This document shows, piece after piece, positions 25,201 through 39,104 of a stretch of 64,000 bases of DNA. Each line of letters begins with the position of its first letter. Position 1 is the first letter of the stretch. The notes below the pieces were generated by a model that was not told the DNA's origin, searched no databases, and was given only the letters and a program-made list of their open reading frames with translations. The stretch lies in the NCBI GenBank assembly GCA_017590115.1, contig JAGGNK010009114.1:24433978-24497977 (forward strand). Reading direction: 5' to 3'. Source of the DNA: Montifringilla adamsi. Lineage: Eukaryota; Chordata; Aves; Passeriformes; Passeridae. The translations under genes were made by a program, and so were the position numbers.

Positions 25201-28200
25201 CTCAGCTTAACAGCCAACACAACCTCAGGAAAGACAAACCGTGCCATGTCTTTCCATCTCTTCTCTCCCCATGGGCAATTCTTTTTTTAGGTTTTCTTTT
25301 TGGGGTATAATTTATATCTTAGGTATGAAAATAAAATTGTTTTGGGTTAAAAAACTTAAAAACAAAGTCTTCCTCAAAGTATGAATTACTTTTATAGGTT
25401 TTTCAAAAGACTGATCTTTTAATTTTCTCATCTTATGAGTATATATCACATTAGGTCTGCTTCTGTGTAGGAATTGCAATTTTAGCAAGCAATTAATCCA
25501 TAAATGAGCTGTTTCAGAGTTTTAGGTACTGGGTATCACCCTTCAAAGGCTCTGTGCTGGCCTTGGATTACATCTCCATGTTTCCACAGACCTCAAAAGA
25601 AGCTCGTTTTGCCAGCAGTCATTTAATTGAATTCCCCATAAATCACTTTGGAAAATCATGGTCAGGATAATCAGGCACAGGCAAGAAAAAGGAGGTAGTA
25701 TTTCTAATAACTGTGTCACTGAGAGATACAATGACCTTTACATCCTTCAATACTGAACTTCTTGTTGCTTACTTTATTCCAAAGGAAAATACACAGCCAT
25801 GGAAATTACACTTATTTGATCCTGGACCTCTTGCCAGGGCTGCCAAGTTTCTGTGCAATAACAGATCCATGATTGCCCCCCATGCAGTTCTCATCTTTGA
25901 CACAGAGTAGAGAAGTTGTGGTTTTGACATCATCAAGCCCCCAAATTCATAATTAAAGGTTTTGAATATTTTTCACCATGTGCAAAAGCAAAATGAAATC
26001 TAATTTTATGCATTACACTGCATTTTGGGTACTCAGATGGTGACAAACTCAAGCACTTTGTTGAATAGAAGTTAAAATCTTGTATGAGATTATTCTCTTA
26101 CTACGCACTGAAAGCATTTAAAGAACAAAGGAACTCTTCTTTCTTGAATTTTTTGTGCACCACATAAATCTTCTGCTATATATTTGCAAGGAAAAAAATC
26201 ATCCCTAGCACACCAGAAATGAGCTCACCTTACCAAAACCATTTCACTACAGTAAGAGTTAATATAACAGTTTATATTTGCAAGGTATAAATAACTGTCT
26301 AAATATCTGCCTATGTAGCACGCCAACTTCGGAAAAATAATAAAATTCAAAGTCTTCAACTATTTTTTAAGGTAATTATATTTGGCTAGAACAGGTTTGG
26401 GTGTTTGGACTACATAAAGGATAATGTTAAAGAACTTTCAGACTGGAAACCAAAGGGAAATGAATACACAGAATAGAAAATAAAGTAGGAAGAAATAAAA
26501 CCAACAAAGCACAAAATGGAACTGAGCATTTTTAGTCTTTAAAATGCTTTAAAGAAAATTAGCAGAAGTAAGTAATTCTATTCCCTGCCAAATTCCAATG
26601 TATACCTGAGTGTAGCAGGACATTTGAAAAATAATTATTTAAGAAAAAATGCTTTTTATTCAGAAAGCTGAAATTGTAGCCCCTTGCTTAATGAAGGGGG
26701 CCAAGCTGCTGTTGAGCCCTTTAGAGCTCAGGCAGCAGAGCCTGACTCACCAGGAATGACAATCTCTACATTTCTGACTCAAGTTACACAGACTCACACC
26801 TTGTTCTTCCAAGATCCTTATGTTCAGTCTGGTGTAAATTTCAGTTCCCATGGTGTTACCTGACATTGTCTAATCCCACCAAGTATTTAAAGTCACTCCC
26901 CCTGAAAAAAAGTGAATAAACTAACTTATGTAGAGAAGGCAAATGTTGTATCCCAAGATGGAACAATGTGCTCATGCTTCAGAAGTAGCATTAGACCCCA
27001 CTGGGAAATTATAAAAAGGAATTGCCTGTAAATGTTCTCTGGAGCCTCAACAGCTCTGCTTATATGCTGGCTGTGGCAGAAAGTAAATATAAAAGCATCA
27101 AAGTTATCCCCGGCCCCAGGCAAGTGTTCCCCAGCAGCCAAAGATGGGGAGCCCAGAGGGAAAAGGAGCAGAATCAGTGGAGAGAAAGGCAGGAACATCC
27201 TCCAGGAATGATCCCCCTTTGGATGACAACTGGGCATCATCAAGAGCAGCCCCAAGCACCCCAGTGGAACAGGCTGAGCTCCTCCACACTGACGGCAGTG
27301 TAGGATTTGTCCCACTGGGGTGGTTTGGGTAACCTTCCCAAAGGGCTTAGAGGGTACAAGCACCATGGACACCCAGCCTTTCCTGGCTGTTTGCTCTAAT
27401 ACCCCATTAACTATCAGAGCATCAGCAATCTCATCACACCAGCAAAACCACATTTCCTGGAAGGGCTGAGCTCTTTGGTTTTCCAAATGATGGAGTAAAA
27501 AAAGAGGTCAAAAGCTGCAGCCCAGGTCACAGTCACTCAGATATTTTCCAGCAGCCAACAGCAAACTATGTGACTAGGATGAAGCCAGCAACCCTGACAG
27601 GCTAAGTGCCAGTAAATAGGATGGCAAAGGCTCCAGCCAGAATAAAAATGCCTTTTTAAGTCTTTTCTTTACCAGTGTTCACCAACCACAGAAGCTTTGC
27701 CAGGGTAAACTGCAAGAAGAGCCTAAGTGGGAAGTGTGTTTTGTTTCAGGTCTGTAAAAATTGTATCAGGAAAGTTAATATTCCTTCAAAACATTCATCT
27801 TGTTCTGTCAGAAACACTTCTCACCAGCTAACATAAAAGCTGGCAATACTGCATTGCTGCATTAAGCATTTAACTTAATTTTATGTAAACTAGCAGCAGT
27901 TGGATAAAATCTGTTGACATTTGTCATTTTGCTGTGGTTCATTTCCTACAACAGCTCCAGGAGTTTTACACTACTGATAGGAACAATCCTGATGCAGAGG
28001 GAAAAAAGGGAATACCCATTCATCATCTCAAATTGGATTAAATTAATATCTGGCCAGTAACAAGTTCAAGTATCTTGCTGAAAAATAGGTGTAAAAAGGT
28101 ATTTTATATAGCAGATTCCTTGTTCAATAGTAACTACACACATCAAAACTATAAAGAGTGAAAACACAAGACCACATTTTCCCCTCATGTCCAGCATTTC

Positions 28201-29821
28201 CTTAATTTACCTTTAGCAGCCTCATGGCAGTGCACCTTCAATGTATGCACATTGTTTATTGAGCTGGGATTTTCCAAAGCTACTAAAGAGTGGTTTGGGA
28301 TCCCAGCTTCTATTGAATTTCAATGAATCTACTCATAAAAGAATTAGGAGCTTTAGGAAATTTTATCTTTATTGTTTCATACCACAAGAGCAACATTGCA
28401 TCCAATTATCTTATCCTTTGCTGGTAAAAGAACTACAACAGAGGTACCCAATTAACAATTTTTAAGCTTCTGAAACTAGTCTCCCATAATTAGCATCCAG
28501 AGAATGAAAGACACACTTTTAGCAACCAAAGTGAGACTCAAGCTTTTTAACAAGACACTTCTTGTTACTGCATTTCTTTTGCTCGTCCAACTTCAGTTTC
28601 ATCATGATTATAGACACTGACATTCCCTAAAATCCCAGAGGAAGATAATTATCAGAAACACTTTCAACATGTTACAATAAGGGTACATCTACTCAAACTA
28701 CCAGAGACAGGGACCATTCAAATTTGATGATTTATTAATGGCAACCAGAGTTGCTTCAATGCAGGGCCAGTCAGCCACAAATAAATTGTGTGGCTGGAAG
28801 GTATGCAAACAGTACTTGGATAACATTTAGGAAAGCTCAAATACCAGAGCAACAGTGTCAGGATCACAAACAAAGGGCAGTTGAGGACAATAGGAGACAA
28901 GAGTTGCAGTCTGGCTGTGAGGAGTGAAATGTTTTCAGGATTTTGTTGCTGCTAAAATAAATGAGCATCAAGAACTTTTGGACTTGGCAGATCCTTTTAG
29001 AGTGCTGCTCTGTTAATGGGAGATCTGACACTGGAGGGTTTTATTCCCTCTGGGTTATTCATGGCATTCAAGCAGTATTTGGGGTCATAGATGGTTCTAA
29101 TGGGAAGCTGTGCTGCTGCAGAGCTCAGCTGCCTGTTCTGCCACAGATGGAAATGAAAGGAGCTCAGGGGAACCTCGTTCCAGACCTCAAGTGTCTCCTC
29201 ACAGGGCAGCTGTCAGGTAGTGTTACAGCATCTTTCTCTTCTCCATGGCTGAGAGACAACAAACAGCCTTTGCTGGAGCTGCTGCACCCAGCATTACAAT
29301 ACCCAAACATAATCAGTGTGCACAGTTTCAAAAAGAAGCTGCAGGAAATAAGCAACTTCTCTCCCTGCTCCTTTGTTCCACCTCGCCCTGGCAGAATGCA
29401 TTCTGACAGAGAGGCATTGGTGAGCTGAGATTTGAAAGCAACATGCAAGCCAGACGAGTTCTGAAGCTGCAAACACACGGAAAAAGCCTTAAGTACTAAA
29501 TGGAAGGAGTAATTTGCCAATGCACCTTTCAGATCTCAGCACTGTTAGTTGGAGGCTGAGGAGAAAAGCAGGTAATAGCACATCACATCAAATACTTGTC
29601 TGGTTTCAGAAACCACAGTATTCCTTGGGCATCGCTTCCTTAGGATGAATATGTTATTGAGAGGTACAATTGTGGAATACAAAACACACAGGTAAAAAAC
29701 ATGTTTTAAATTGGATCTTTAAGATACAAAAAAATTAGTGAAGTTCTCTACTTACAGTTGCTGAGATAGGCAAATACTTACAACTTAAGACCAACACTAG
29801 TGGCAATAATGGTAAAATATA

Positions 29822-29890
29822 CTAAAAAGTCCAATCAAAACACAAAAAATAAAAGAAACAACTAAAAAGCCCCAAAAAAACACCACTAAA
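29822..29890 (+). repeat. A-rich low-complexity tract
   Basis: About 70 bp dominated by A with scattered C, G and T (AAACACAAAAAATAAAAG, CCCCAAAAAAACACCACT). No repeat family recognised. Confidence 0.7.
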
Positions 29891-32800
29891 ACCATCCCCA
29901 AGAAAATGAGTATTGCATTGATGTTTTTAAGTGGTAACTGCACACAGTAGTGGAGTCAGTTGATACAAATATACAAATTGTTGTTAATGTTATGTTTTTA
30001 AACTCTATGCTTTTCAACAATGGATTGAGTTTTGTAATTGTCCCACCAAAATCACGTGTCAGGTGAGTCTGCAGCAAGCCATTTTATTTTTCCCTTTAAC
30101 AGAGCCCTGCCTCTGAACATTTGCATCAACCTCCAGACTCACTCACAGCTATCTGTAAAAGCCAAACTGTCTGGCCAGATTCTGGGCTGTCTGATAAAGT
30201 TCTATTGATTTTGAGTGAGCTTGCTGATTTAGCCTACTGAAGAATCCAGCATCATCTGATTAGGTTGAGTAAATTGATTTTTGAATCCTGACTATTTGCA
30301 AAAAACCCATGAACAACTGAGAGACCACCCAAGAAGGTGTAAAAACTACTTGGTCAAGGATTTTATTAATACATTTTCTTTTTTTTTCCAAAAATCAATT
30401 TTTTCATGAACAAGTCTGGAACTGAAAAGCAACAGAATTTGTTCCCTAAATTATTCATTATAAGTTACTGAGGTACCTTGGTACTGTAAAAAAACAGCAT
30501 CTTCAGAGAGCAGAAAGAACTACAGCTGCTAAGAAATGGAAGAGAACATGAGTGCAGGTGCTGTAGGAGTTCACTTATGATTTTACCAAGCTGTTTGTGA
30601 GACCATTTAGAGGAAGGTGAGAAGTAGGAAGGGAACAGACTGGTGCTGGAAGCTTTCTGCTGACTGAAAAGCACACACAGGCAGAGCCAGGACACCCAGC
30701 ACACCCCTGACAGCTCAAGGAAGTTGTGCCTGCACAGAGCCCTGCCCAAGCCTTTGCCAACAGACCCTGAATTCAACAATAAATAAGGATGCCACCATTT
30801 CCCCCTTTTCTGTCCCGTCCCAGATCTCCTTACCAACACTAATAACCTACTAAATTGTAGGATTTCAGGTAGTTCCTAAGGGAATTTGTTGATACAGGCA
30901 TATCATGTGTGTTTGTACAGCCAAATAACTTTCAGGTTCCATTGTAAAACTTGGTTAAAATGCTATCAGGAGACTGCCCACAAAGATATTTAGTTCCTGG
31001 ATGTTTTCTGTAAATAGATGCTTGAGTGATGAGACTAATAAGACTTCTCATATTCTCACCATGGGAAAAGCTGCAGCTTGAGACTTTCTCTCCTTTTCTG
31101 TACTTTGAGATCCCCACAGGAGAGAAGTTAAGAACTTCCACTTGCAGAAAAAGCTTTGATCAATGCTTGCACGTTATTAGAACCCAGAAAACCCTATTAC
31201 TAGGCACAAATCCACAGAAAATCAATCAAAATCCATTTGTTTACGGCTATAGGAACAACTAGCAATATCTGTCAGGCTACACCAAATAATTCATCATATG
31301 CAAGTCAAAAAAGAGCTGACAAATTCATCTAAAACAAACAGACACATGACTCTGTGCACAAAAACTGAATGTACTGTGTCCCTAGCATTAGCACCAAGGA
31401 TCAAACTTATCATAAGAATATTTTTGATGTAATTTGTAAGTTTCTACAGACATCGTGGTGCAAAGTACCAGCACAAAAAAAAATCAGGAGCATTATATTA
31501 ATTTTTAATGAGAAACAACTTACCTGCTGAAGTCAGAGTAGGCACACATATTTCAACAATTTGACAGAAAATTGTGCTGACTAGAAAATACAGGACCATC
31601 CAGTGCAAAACAAAATTGTGAGCAATTATGCAACAAAATTTCACCCAATGCCCCAGCGCTGTCACTTGGTTCTCACTCAGTCCTGGGCTGAGTTACACTG
31701 TGAGAGGGTGAGAGAGGGCAGCAGACCTAAGGCAATTATTGTCTCACACACAGCTGTGGCCCAGGCACCTCCTTACCCGGCAGCTCCTCAGCAAAGGGCC
31801 ATGGAAAGTGCAAAAGAATAAAGATTCAAACACCTTCCTTCTCTATAACCAGAAAGGCCACGGTACTGACTCCTACCTTTGGCTTAGGACAGCCCAAGGA
31901 AAACATCTGACATAAACTGTTCACATTTGCAAAGGGAAAGGTCTTTCCATGCTGATTGATGTTGGGAAAAGTGTCGACTCTCTTTCCCAGTACCTCCCCA
32001 TTTCCTCAAGCCATCAGTAAACTCAAAATGCCAGGTTTTTAATATGCCACAACTTTAAATGGAATTGCTGAACACAGGTCTTACAAACCATGTGAGGTTC
32101 TCAAGAGGAAAAGACCTGGGCATCCAGCAAGCTGTTTGGATTTGGAACTACAGGGATTTCAGGAGGCAAGTTAAAAACCCTATGTGTGACCATTTGTGTG
32201 TTCCTATCTCGATATTCGTTATTAGAAAAACTTTTACCTGCACATACTAACACTGTGCTTGAAAACACATCAGAGAAGGGAGCAATCAGCCAGCAGTGCA
32301 GTAACAAAATCCCAGCTGTACCCAACACTTCACACTGCAGGATGTTGTGGCTGAGAATCCCGAAGTGTGTGGAGGGTGCTTAATCAGAGCACCCTCGCCA
32401 CAGCCCCCGAGGCAATTTTCTGATCAGTAGCAGAGAACAAGCTCTGGAGCAGGAAGGCTGCAATCAGCACTGCAGTGTTTGCCCAGACAGAAATGGCTCC
32501 CAGACATCTCGAGCTTCTGTCCCTCATTTTAAAGATTAGACTCCTAAATACTCTCTGATGTTTGATATTTTCTTTTCTTTGAGCAGCAAACCCCATTTCC
32601 AGCCTTCCTGATTGTCAGTATTGCTTTGATACAAAATACATGGTTCTTCTCTTACATTAAGTGATTATCCTGGGGATAAAATCAGGAAATTCCCTCATTT
32701 TCCTCAGAACACAGGAAACAAGGGAACATTAAGATTTAATAACACCTCATCAGTAGTCTACAAGGCTGATAAGAAAAAAGTCTGTAAGGTTGTTACTCTG

Positions 32801-33328
32801 GTGTTCAAAAGCTCTTAGCCACATTAAAAACCAAAAAAAAAACCCAAAAAGGTCTTCACTATAATTAAATATGTTTTATTAAAGCTTTCCATCATCTTCC
32901 TTTCTTTGTTTATTTCCCCCCTCACAGCTCTCACATCGTCTTTCATTCTTCCCTTTGATGTTTGTATGCTTTTCATATTTGTATTGAAAATACTTTGCAC
33001 TCTTCCACCCCAGCTCCCCCTAAATGTATCCAGAGGAGCACATTTTCCTGTGCCTGGCTCTGCCTGCCCCCTCTCAGCCCAGGGCAGAGGGCACACGTGC
33101 TCCAGTGCCAGTGCTCATGATAAGAGCGGCACAAGAACAAAACACCTTCCATCTCATCCATTGCTTTTGTCTCTCACACACACTAAGAATGTAACCTGCT
33201 CCCCTCAACAGGAAGATTCACACAGGATTGATAAAACAAAATGGAATCTGCCCTTCCAGTTGTATAGTCAGTGCGACTGAAAATGTGACAGTTCAAAGGG
33301 AGGTAAAAGAAAAGAGCAGCTCCTCCTT

Positions 33329-33492
<164 letters not shown>

Positions 33493-36287
33493 TTAAAGGT
33501 GAAGGGGAAACAAAAATGGCACAGTGAAAATCAAAAGTGAAGATGAAATGATTCAAAAAGCAAAAATCAAAGCAAATGAAAGGAACAACATGAAGCAATA
33601 ATTTAGTGGTATCTGGTACCCTCACTTAGGGAACTCTAATATCCAGCTGAGGGTGCAGTGGCAGCTGCCCATCACCCTTCCAACCTGACAGGAACAACAT
33701 CACCATGAACTACTTGTATGGAATAAAATTTTAAGAAAATCTGTTTTTTTCTAAATATTTCACCATGAAGTAAATTTGCTCACTAGATAGAAACCAACAA
33801 GCTTTAATAGCATGTTACCAGCAGGGAGGTTCCTGACTCACCTCTCCTGCCACAGAAAATATTTTTAAATTGGTTCAAGTAATCAAATTTTCAAAGATGT
33901 GTTTTTGCAAGCAAAGATATACTTAAATAAACATATCTATTTTCAACTATTTCCTTCGATACATTTTAATGACCAAATTCTTCCTCCATTTTATATAAAA
34001 ATTATTTTATAGTTCACGTGACAAATTAGCAAACAAAGAATTTAAAATCAACACTGGGCACCTTGAAAACAATGTTTTTTAAAAGAGGGCAGTTCTGGAA
34101 GTTTGGCACACCCTCATGATCTGCTGCATTCAACCATCACAGGCTGATGTCCTTGAGATCTAGAGTTAATTAACTCAAGACTATTCCATCATTATTCAAT
34201 GTAAAACTATTCTAATATTAATTAAAGCTCACAAAACCTCTGTGCAATATATTATATTCATTTTATCAATATATAAATTACAGTAGTGTCTTCCACAAGG
34301 TTACATTCCAGATTGCTGGGAAAAGGTTTCCTCATTATTCTTACACTGGCACAAGAGAGAAATAACTTCACTGGAGTCAATACTGCCACAAAGACATAAA
34401 ACCAAGAATAAAGGAGGAGACAAAACCCAATCCACTCATAGATCTCTCCATTGGCTTAGTTCCTCCAAAAGCCATGGGATGTATTATCACTAAAGGAAAA
34501 AACAACAAGAATCCTTTATTAGAGTAATAACTTAATAATTTCCTGTGTGCAGGTCTTATTTCTGAGGTCAGGTTTTCAACTACTGACATAATTCAATTTT
34601 ACAACAAGCCAAATGTACAACTACTATGTAGATATATTTCATATTCCTTAAAATAACTGTATCCCAACTTCTTTTCAGCCTGCAAGAACGAAAGGATTTT
34701 TATTAGATCTTAATTCCTTCCCCTCAACAGCAAAAATGAGCAACTGGATAATTAAGAGTGAAAGTTTACATGGAGTGGTTTTGCTTAAAGCTTTCAGGGA
34801 GATGATTAAAGACCCTGCTTTGATAGCACATCTTGAAAAACCATCCTGGAAGTCAGAAAGAGGGAGAGAGTTTGGCAAGTTTTAGCATTTCAAAGATGTA
34901 GAGTAGTGTGAGAAACACACAGAAGAACTCTATAAAATATTTGGTTTTAGAGTATTCTTGAAACCCATGATACATTTCTGCTTTTACTACAGGATGAACT
35001 GTAATTTTCTGTGTATTGTACATCTGCTTCTAACAGACCTGGAAATATTAAAACTAGCATTGCCAAACATGTCCACTTATTTATTCAGCTCTGGAATGAC
35101 TGTTCCTTAGAGCATAAAATAGTTGAAAATCATTTTATTATTAAGAGTAACAAATTTATATATTTATTTAGAGAGGTTTCTGAACTGACAGCTAAGTGAA
35201 AAATAGTACTGAATAAATATAGAAATGTAAAGTTGTGAAAACACTTCTACAGTCAAGGTCACACAAGTGTCTGGTCGTACACGAACCTCCCCAAATAACT
35301 CCATGTCCAGCACCTGTAGAACAGAAATCTTGTCTGAAACAAAACCTGGCAGGGTGATTATCCCTTCCTTAGTGCAACTGCTTCTTCCCAATCTGCAGAT
35401 GGTCACACACGTCTACACACAAAAATCTTGCATTTGCTCCTCTTTTGGGCAACGACTTTGAAAGTAGCCTAAGTAACTGGATGCACAGAAGTTCTAAAAA
35501 GCAATTTCACACTGAGCTCAGAGTTGAATGTTTGTACTTGAAAAAAGGCTTGTTTGCTACCTTTTTTTAAAAATGAAAAAAATTAAGCTATTTCCATATT
35601 ATTATATTCTTCCTTTCCATTTTATGCAACAATACAGAAATTATGGAGATCTAAGCTTTTTATATTCTCTACCTTGAGAAAAACTTCACAGAGTGAAAAA
35701 AACACTAACTTATAAAACACTTTGAAAAATAGATTTTGTTTAGAATAAAGCAGTTTAATATTACCTCAGGGTTTTATTGGCTCTGAAAGTGCTTTCTCAA
35801 ATGTTTTTATTTTGCATAACCACAGAATTATTTTTATTTTCAGCTGTTTTCTTTACAGAATGAATTTGACCAGTTAATTATGAACACACACTAATTAGTG
35901 GGCTTTAAAAAATAAAACAAAAATCACAACAACCCTCTTGCTGAAAAATAGTCATCTATGATGGCCCAGAAGTAAAACAGCTCTTTTCTGTGACATCTTT
36001 TTCTTTCTGTAATACGTGAGCTGTGCAGGAAAGCTCCCAGCGGATGGGAAAATTCACGTTTTTAACATCCCATTTCTCTGAGATACAGAGCAGATGGTGA
36101 GAAATCATCCCTCTATGGGTAAATGAAAGCCTTGCCTCCCTAAGGATCCTACTCCTATGCTCCCATCCTATGCTGCAAACACCTGGCAGCGCCTCTTAGA
36201 AGGAAAGTTTAAAAAAAGAAATAGAAAACCTGGTGCCTTTGTTTAAAGTCAATGTTCCAACAACCAAAAATGTGTTTTTTGTTTTTT

Positions 36288-36322
36288 TTTTTTTTAAAGA
36301 TGAACTTTTTTTTAAAGATGAA
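36288..36322 (+). repeat. Short tandem duplication, 18-bp period, in a T-rich run
   Basis: TTTTTTTTAAAGATGAA appears at 36288-36304 and 36306-36322, separated by one base. It is anchored in a poly-T run starting near 36275. Confidence 0.8.
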
Positions 36323-39000
36323 GCTCAAAATCTTCATTAGGAAAGCAACTAGAATTACATCGTATGAAATTACACTGAACTTGGAAAACCAAAATTCCAT
36401 TATGATGATAAAAGAAAAGAGAAAAAAGGGAAACAAACCAATCAATCAACCAGCACACAAGGCAGTGAGTGATGTCTGCCTGGACCAGGAATGCTCCTGG
36501 ATTAAAAAGGCATTTGCCTCTGTAAACTTGCATTCAGCTCCTAAATAAGCAGGGATGAAGATCACTGCCTGTGGTCACTGTTCAGGGCCAAAGAGATCTG
36601 GATCCTTCTTATTTGAGGGAATGCAATGAAGACAAGCAGGTCAACAGGGCTCTTGAAAAGAGCCAAATGGGAGATAACATTTCAATCATTGAGTGCTCTC
36701 CAGCTCTGTCACGAGACTGGAAATATTGTCTGTGAATCTAATGAAGAACTGCCTGGATCAAGGAACCAGGTGCCCAGAGAAACTGCTGAATTCCAGAATT
36801 GTGCTTCCCACTTCCAGCAGCCCCTTGCTTGGGTGCTCTGTGGATCTGCCAGGCTCCTGCTGTGGTCCTGGTGACCCCCAGCCGCTTGCATGGGAGTTGC
36901 TTGGTGCTCTGTGTTCCGAGCGCTTCCAGCTCCATCTGCCAAGAGCACCTGAGAGAGCCCGAAAGAAACAAACCTCCCATATGGCAACGCTCTTCAAAGA
37001 GCAAAACTCAGCCTAATAAAGTCTTGATCCACTAGAGCAGGGAGCCTGCTCATTAGGCTTTCACTAAATATTCAGAAAAACCACATGTGCACACTAACCC
37101 AAAAAGCACATTCCTAGAGAAGCTTTTGAAGGATATGATACAAGCACAATGGGAATGAATGCTGAAGGATTAGAGATCATCAGAACATCATATTTAAAAG
37201 CTTTTATAGCAATACCTTAAGATCAGTGTGAAGTAAGAATACCTCACTAATTGATTTAATTTCATTTTGCACTTAAAAAAACTATTTCCACTGTGTTTCA
37301 AGTGAAACAAACAAAGCTGTAATTTTTAATTCCCTCTCAATTTTCAAGGAAGAGGGCAGGAAAAGATGCACATAGACTAGGGGGATGTGTATGAACATGC
37401 TTTCTTTTTCCACTTGAGAATGGTTAGATCAAGGAATGAACCATGAAATCCATGAATAAAAGTGACAAACTGATAGACCTCAGCTGGTTTGTCCCTTAGC
37501 TACATACCCAGAAAAAACTCATAGGAGAGCAAAGGAATTTCCTGCTAAAACAGCAATTTTTGGGTTGATTTTGTTTTTTTTTTTTTCCAGAAGCAAAAGA
37601 GCAGGAATAGTGAGAAAGAGCAGAAAGGCCAAAAGGAGTGGTCAGAAAACTGCAATCCAGCTGTACATTTCCATTGGGATCCGCTGGCACCATCTGTCTG
37701 TATGACCAGGAATTCTGGCAATGATAACAAACCCATCCTGCCATGTTTCAGGGATGTTATGCAACCAAAAAACTCCCACTTTTAAGTTCTTAATTAGTTT
37801 TGCTTTGATTTTAATTAAGTCATTTTCATTGCAAGAATTTAAAAACTCAGAACTATTTTTTTCCCCCCCTCTCAAAAGCATGTTTTCCATTTGGGATTTT
37901 CTTTGATCTCTCACTGAAACATGGGAGGGTTTCCATATTAATTTCAGCAAAATTTACTCCAAAGCTGAAAAATGTATTCTGGTAGCAATTTATGACAGAA
38001 TTCATCATACACTAAAACCTAAATTACTGTAACTGAAGGGGAGATGTGAAGAAAAAGCATGCACAGCATTTCCTACTTATGAATTTCAGACTTTATATAA
38101 TATTTTTGAAATCTTTCATACTTTGGAGTTAAATCTACATTTTTAGAGCCCAGCACAGAGTTTTGGCCACACTAAACTGCAGACAAAATCCTTGAGATTA
38201 AACTTGCAAAACAGTAAACAGAGTTTTACATTCAGGGTATAAAAACATTATTATGATACCATTTATTTTTGTCCTACCCGGGTCAGTGTAATGCTGTGCT
38301 CAAAGTAATGAAATTTTATTTACAGAACCCAAAAATCTCTCACAAGATCTACCAAACCCTGATTTGTGCTTCCACAATGCAAAGGGGCTTAAAGAGCTGC
38401 TGGTATGTTCACATGTAGCATTCTAAACAGGAATACGGATGTTTTATGTGTATTTATTCAGCTCTAGGCATAATAGTTATCACTTACTCAGCATTTACTA
38501 ATCAGCTAATTGCTTTATCCATAAGCAAGGTACACACACAGGTACCTGTCAGTAAAAGCACCATATGCTCAGTTTAAGCCACATATGTTTAAATTCCATG
38601 TGTAAACTTTCTTCAGTCTGCACATCTCCCACCCAGCAAGGTCACAGGCAGCTTGTTTGGAGTCTGTGGAGTGACATCAGACATCCCAGTTCTCAGCCCA
38701 TGACATTCATGCTCAAATTCCTTATTTACACCACACAGCTGCAAGAATTCCTCATATTTTTTGGACCTGCTCTGTGCTACTATAATTTATGGATGAGATT
38801 AAGCAAATATTCAGAGAGGTCAGTACTAACAGGAAGATGAGAAACATCTACTGAATGATGAAAATCCTGGAGTATTTTTCGAAGTGGGCAGGTGATAAGT
38901 TTAGGGACTGTCTTGTTTCTTGTTCTTTTTTGGCTCTTTCTCTGCCAAAACCATATTTCCATTAAGAGGAGGGACACCAAGTTCCCTCCTGGATTTGAAC

Positions 39001-39038
39001 AAGAGAAGGTTATTCAGACTCAAGAAAAGGTTATTCAG
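39001..39038 (+). repeat. Short tandem duplication, 21-bp period
   Basis: AAGARAAGGTTATTCAG is repeated at 39001-39017 and 39022-39038 with one difference. Confidence 0.85.
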
Positions 39039-39068
39039 CATGCCATAATCTATGGACAGAAAAATTTA

Positions 39069-39104
39069 AGAAATACTCAGATAATGAGAAACACCCAAAT
39101 ATTC
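39069..39104 (+). repeat. Degenerate tandem duplication, 18-bp period
   Basis: AGAAATACTCAGATAATG (39069-39086) is followed by a diverged copy AGAAACACCCAAATATTC (39087-39104). It is 30 bp to the right of the 21-bp duplication, so this short interval has duplicated twice. Confidence 0.6.

Larger units (their letters stand above)
1..33328 (-). other. LRP1B: LRP1B intron 2 (partial): non-coding, mostly unique AT-rich sequence
   Basis: Inferred to be intron because it follows the exon 2 donor on the minus strand and no further exon is recognised. A search by eye for a second LDLa repeat (minus-strand Cys-Asn-Gly ... Asp-Cys-Pro-Asp-Gly, which would read as a CATCTGGGCAGTC-like string on the plus strand) found nothing. 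Open frames are short, rarely above 130 codons, overlap on both strands and show no domain. Recognised contents are listed separately: CR1 tails at 15.2 and 18.6 kb, A-rich DNA at 19.2 kb, a CpG-dense patch at 7.5-7.8 kb and several short tandem duplications. The rest (notably 1-7500, 8300-15100, 19300-33300) holds nothing I can name. Confidence 0.75.

Noticed and set aside
28961..29428. 155-codon plus-strand open frame
   Set aside because: A stretch near the C-terminus (LLELLHPALQYPN...) superficially resembles the 3' part of reverse transcriptases, but the order of motifs is wrong and no catalytic motif is present.
30465..30839. 124-codon minus-strand frame with Cys/Ser-rich middle
   Set aside because: No cysteine spacing of LDLa, EGF or any other LRP1B module; no acceptor/donor pair bounding it in the right phase.
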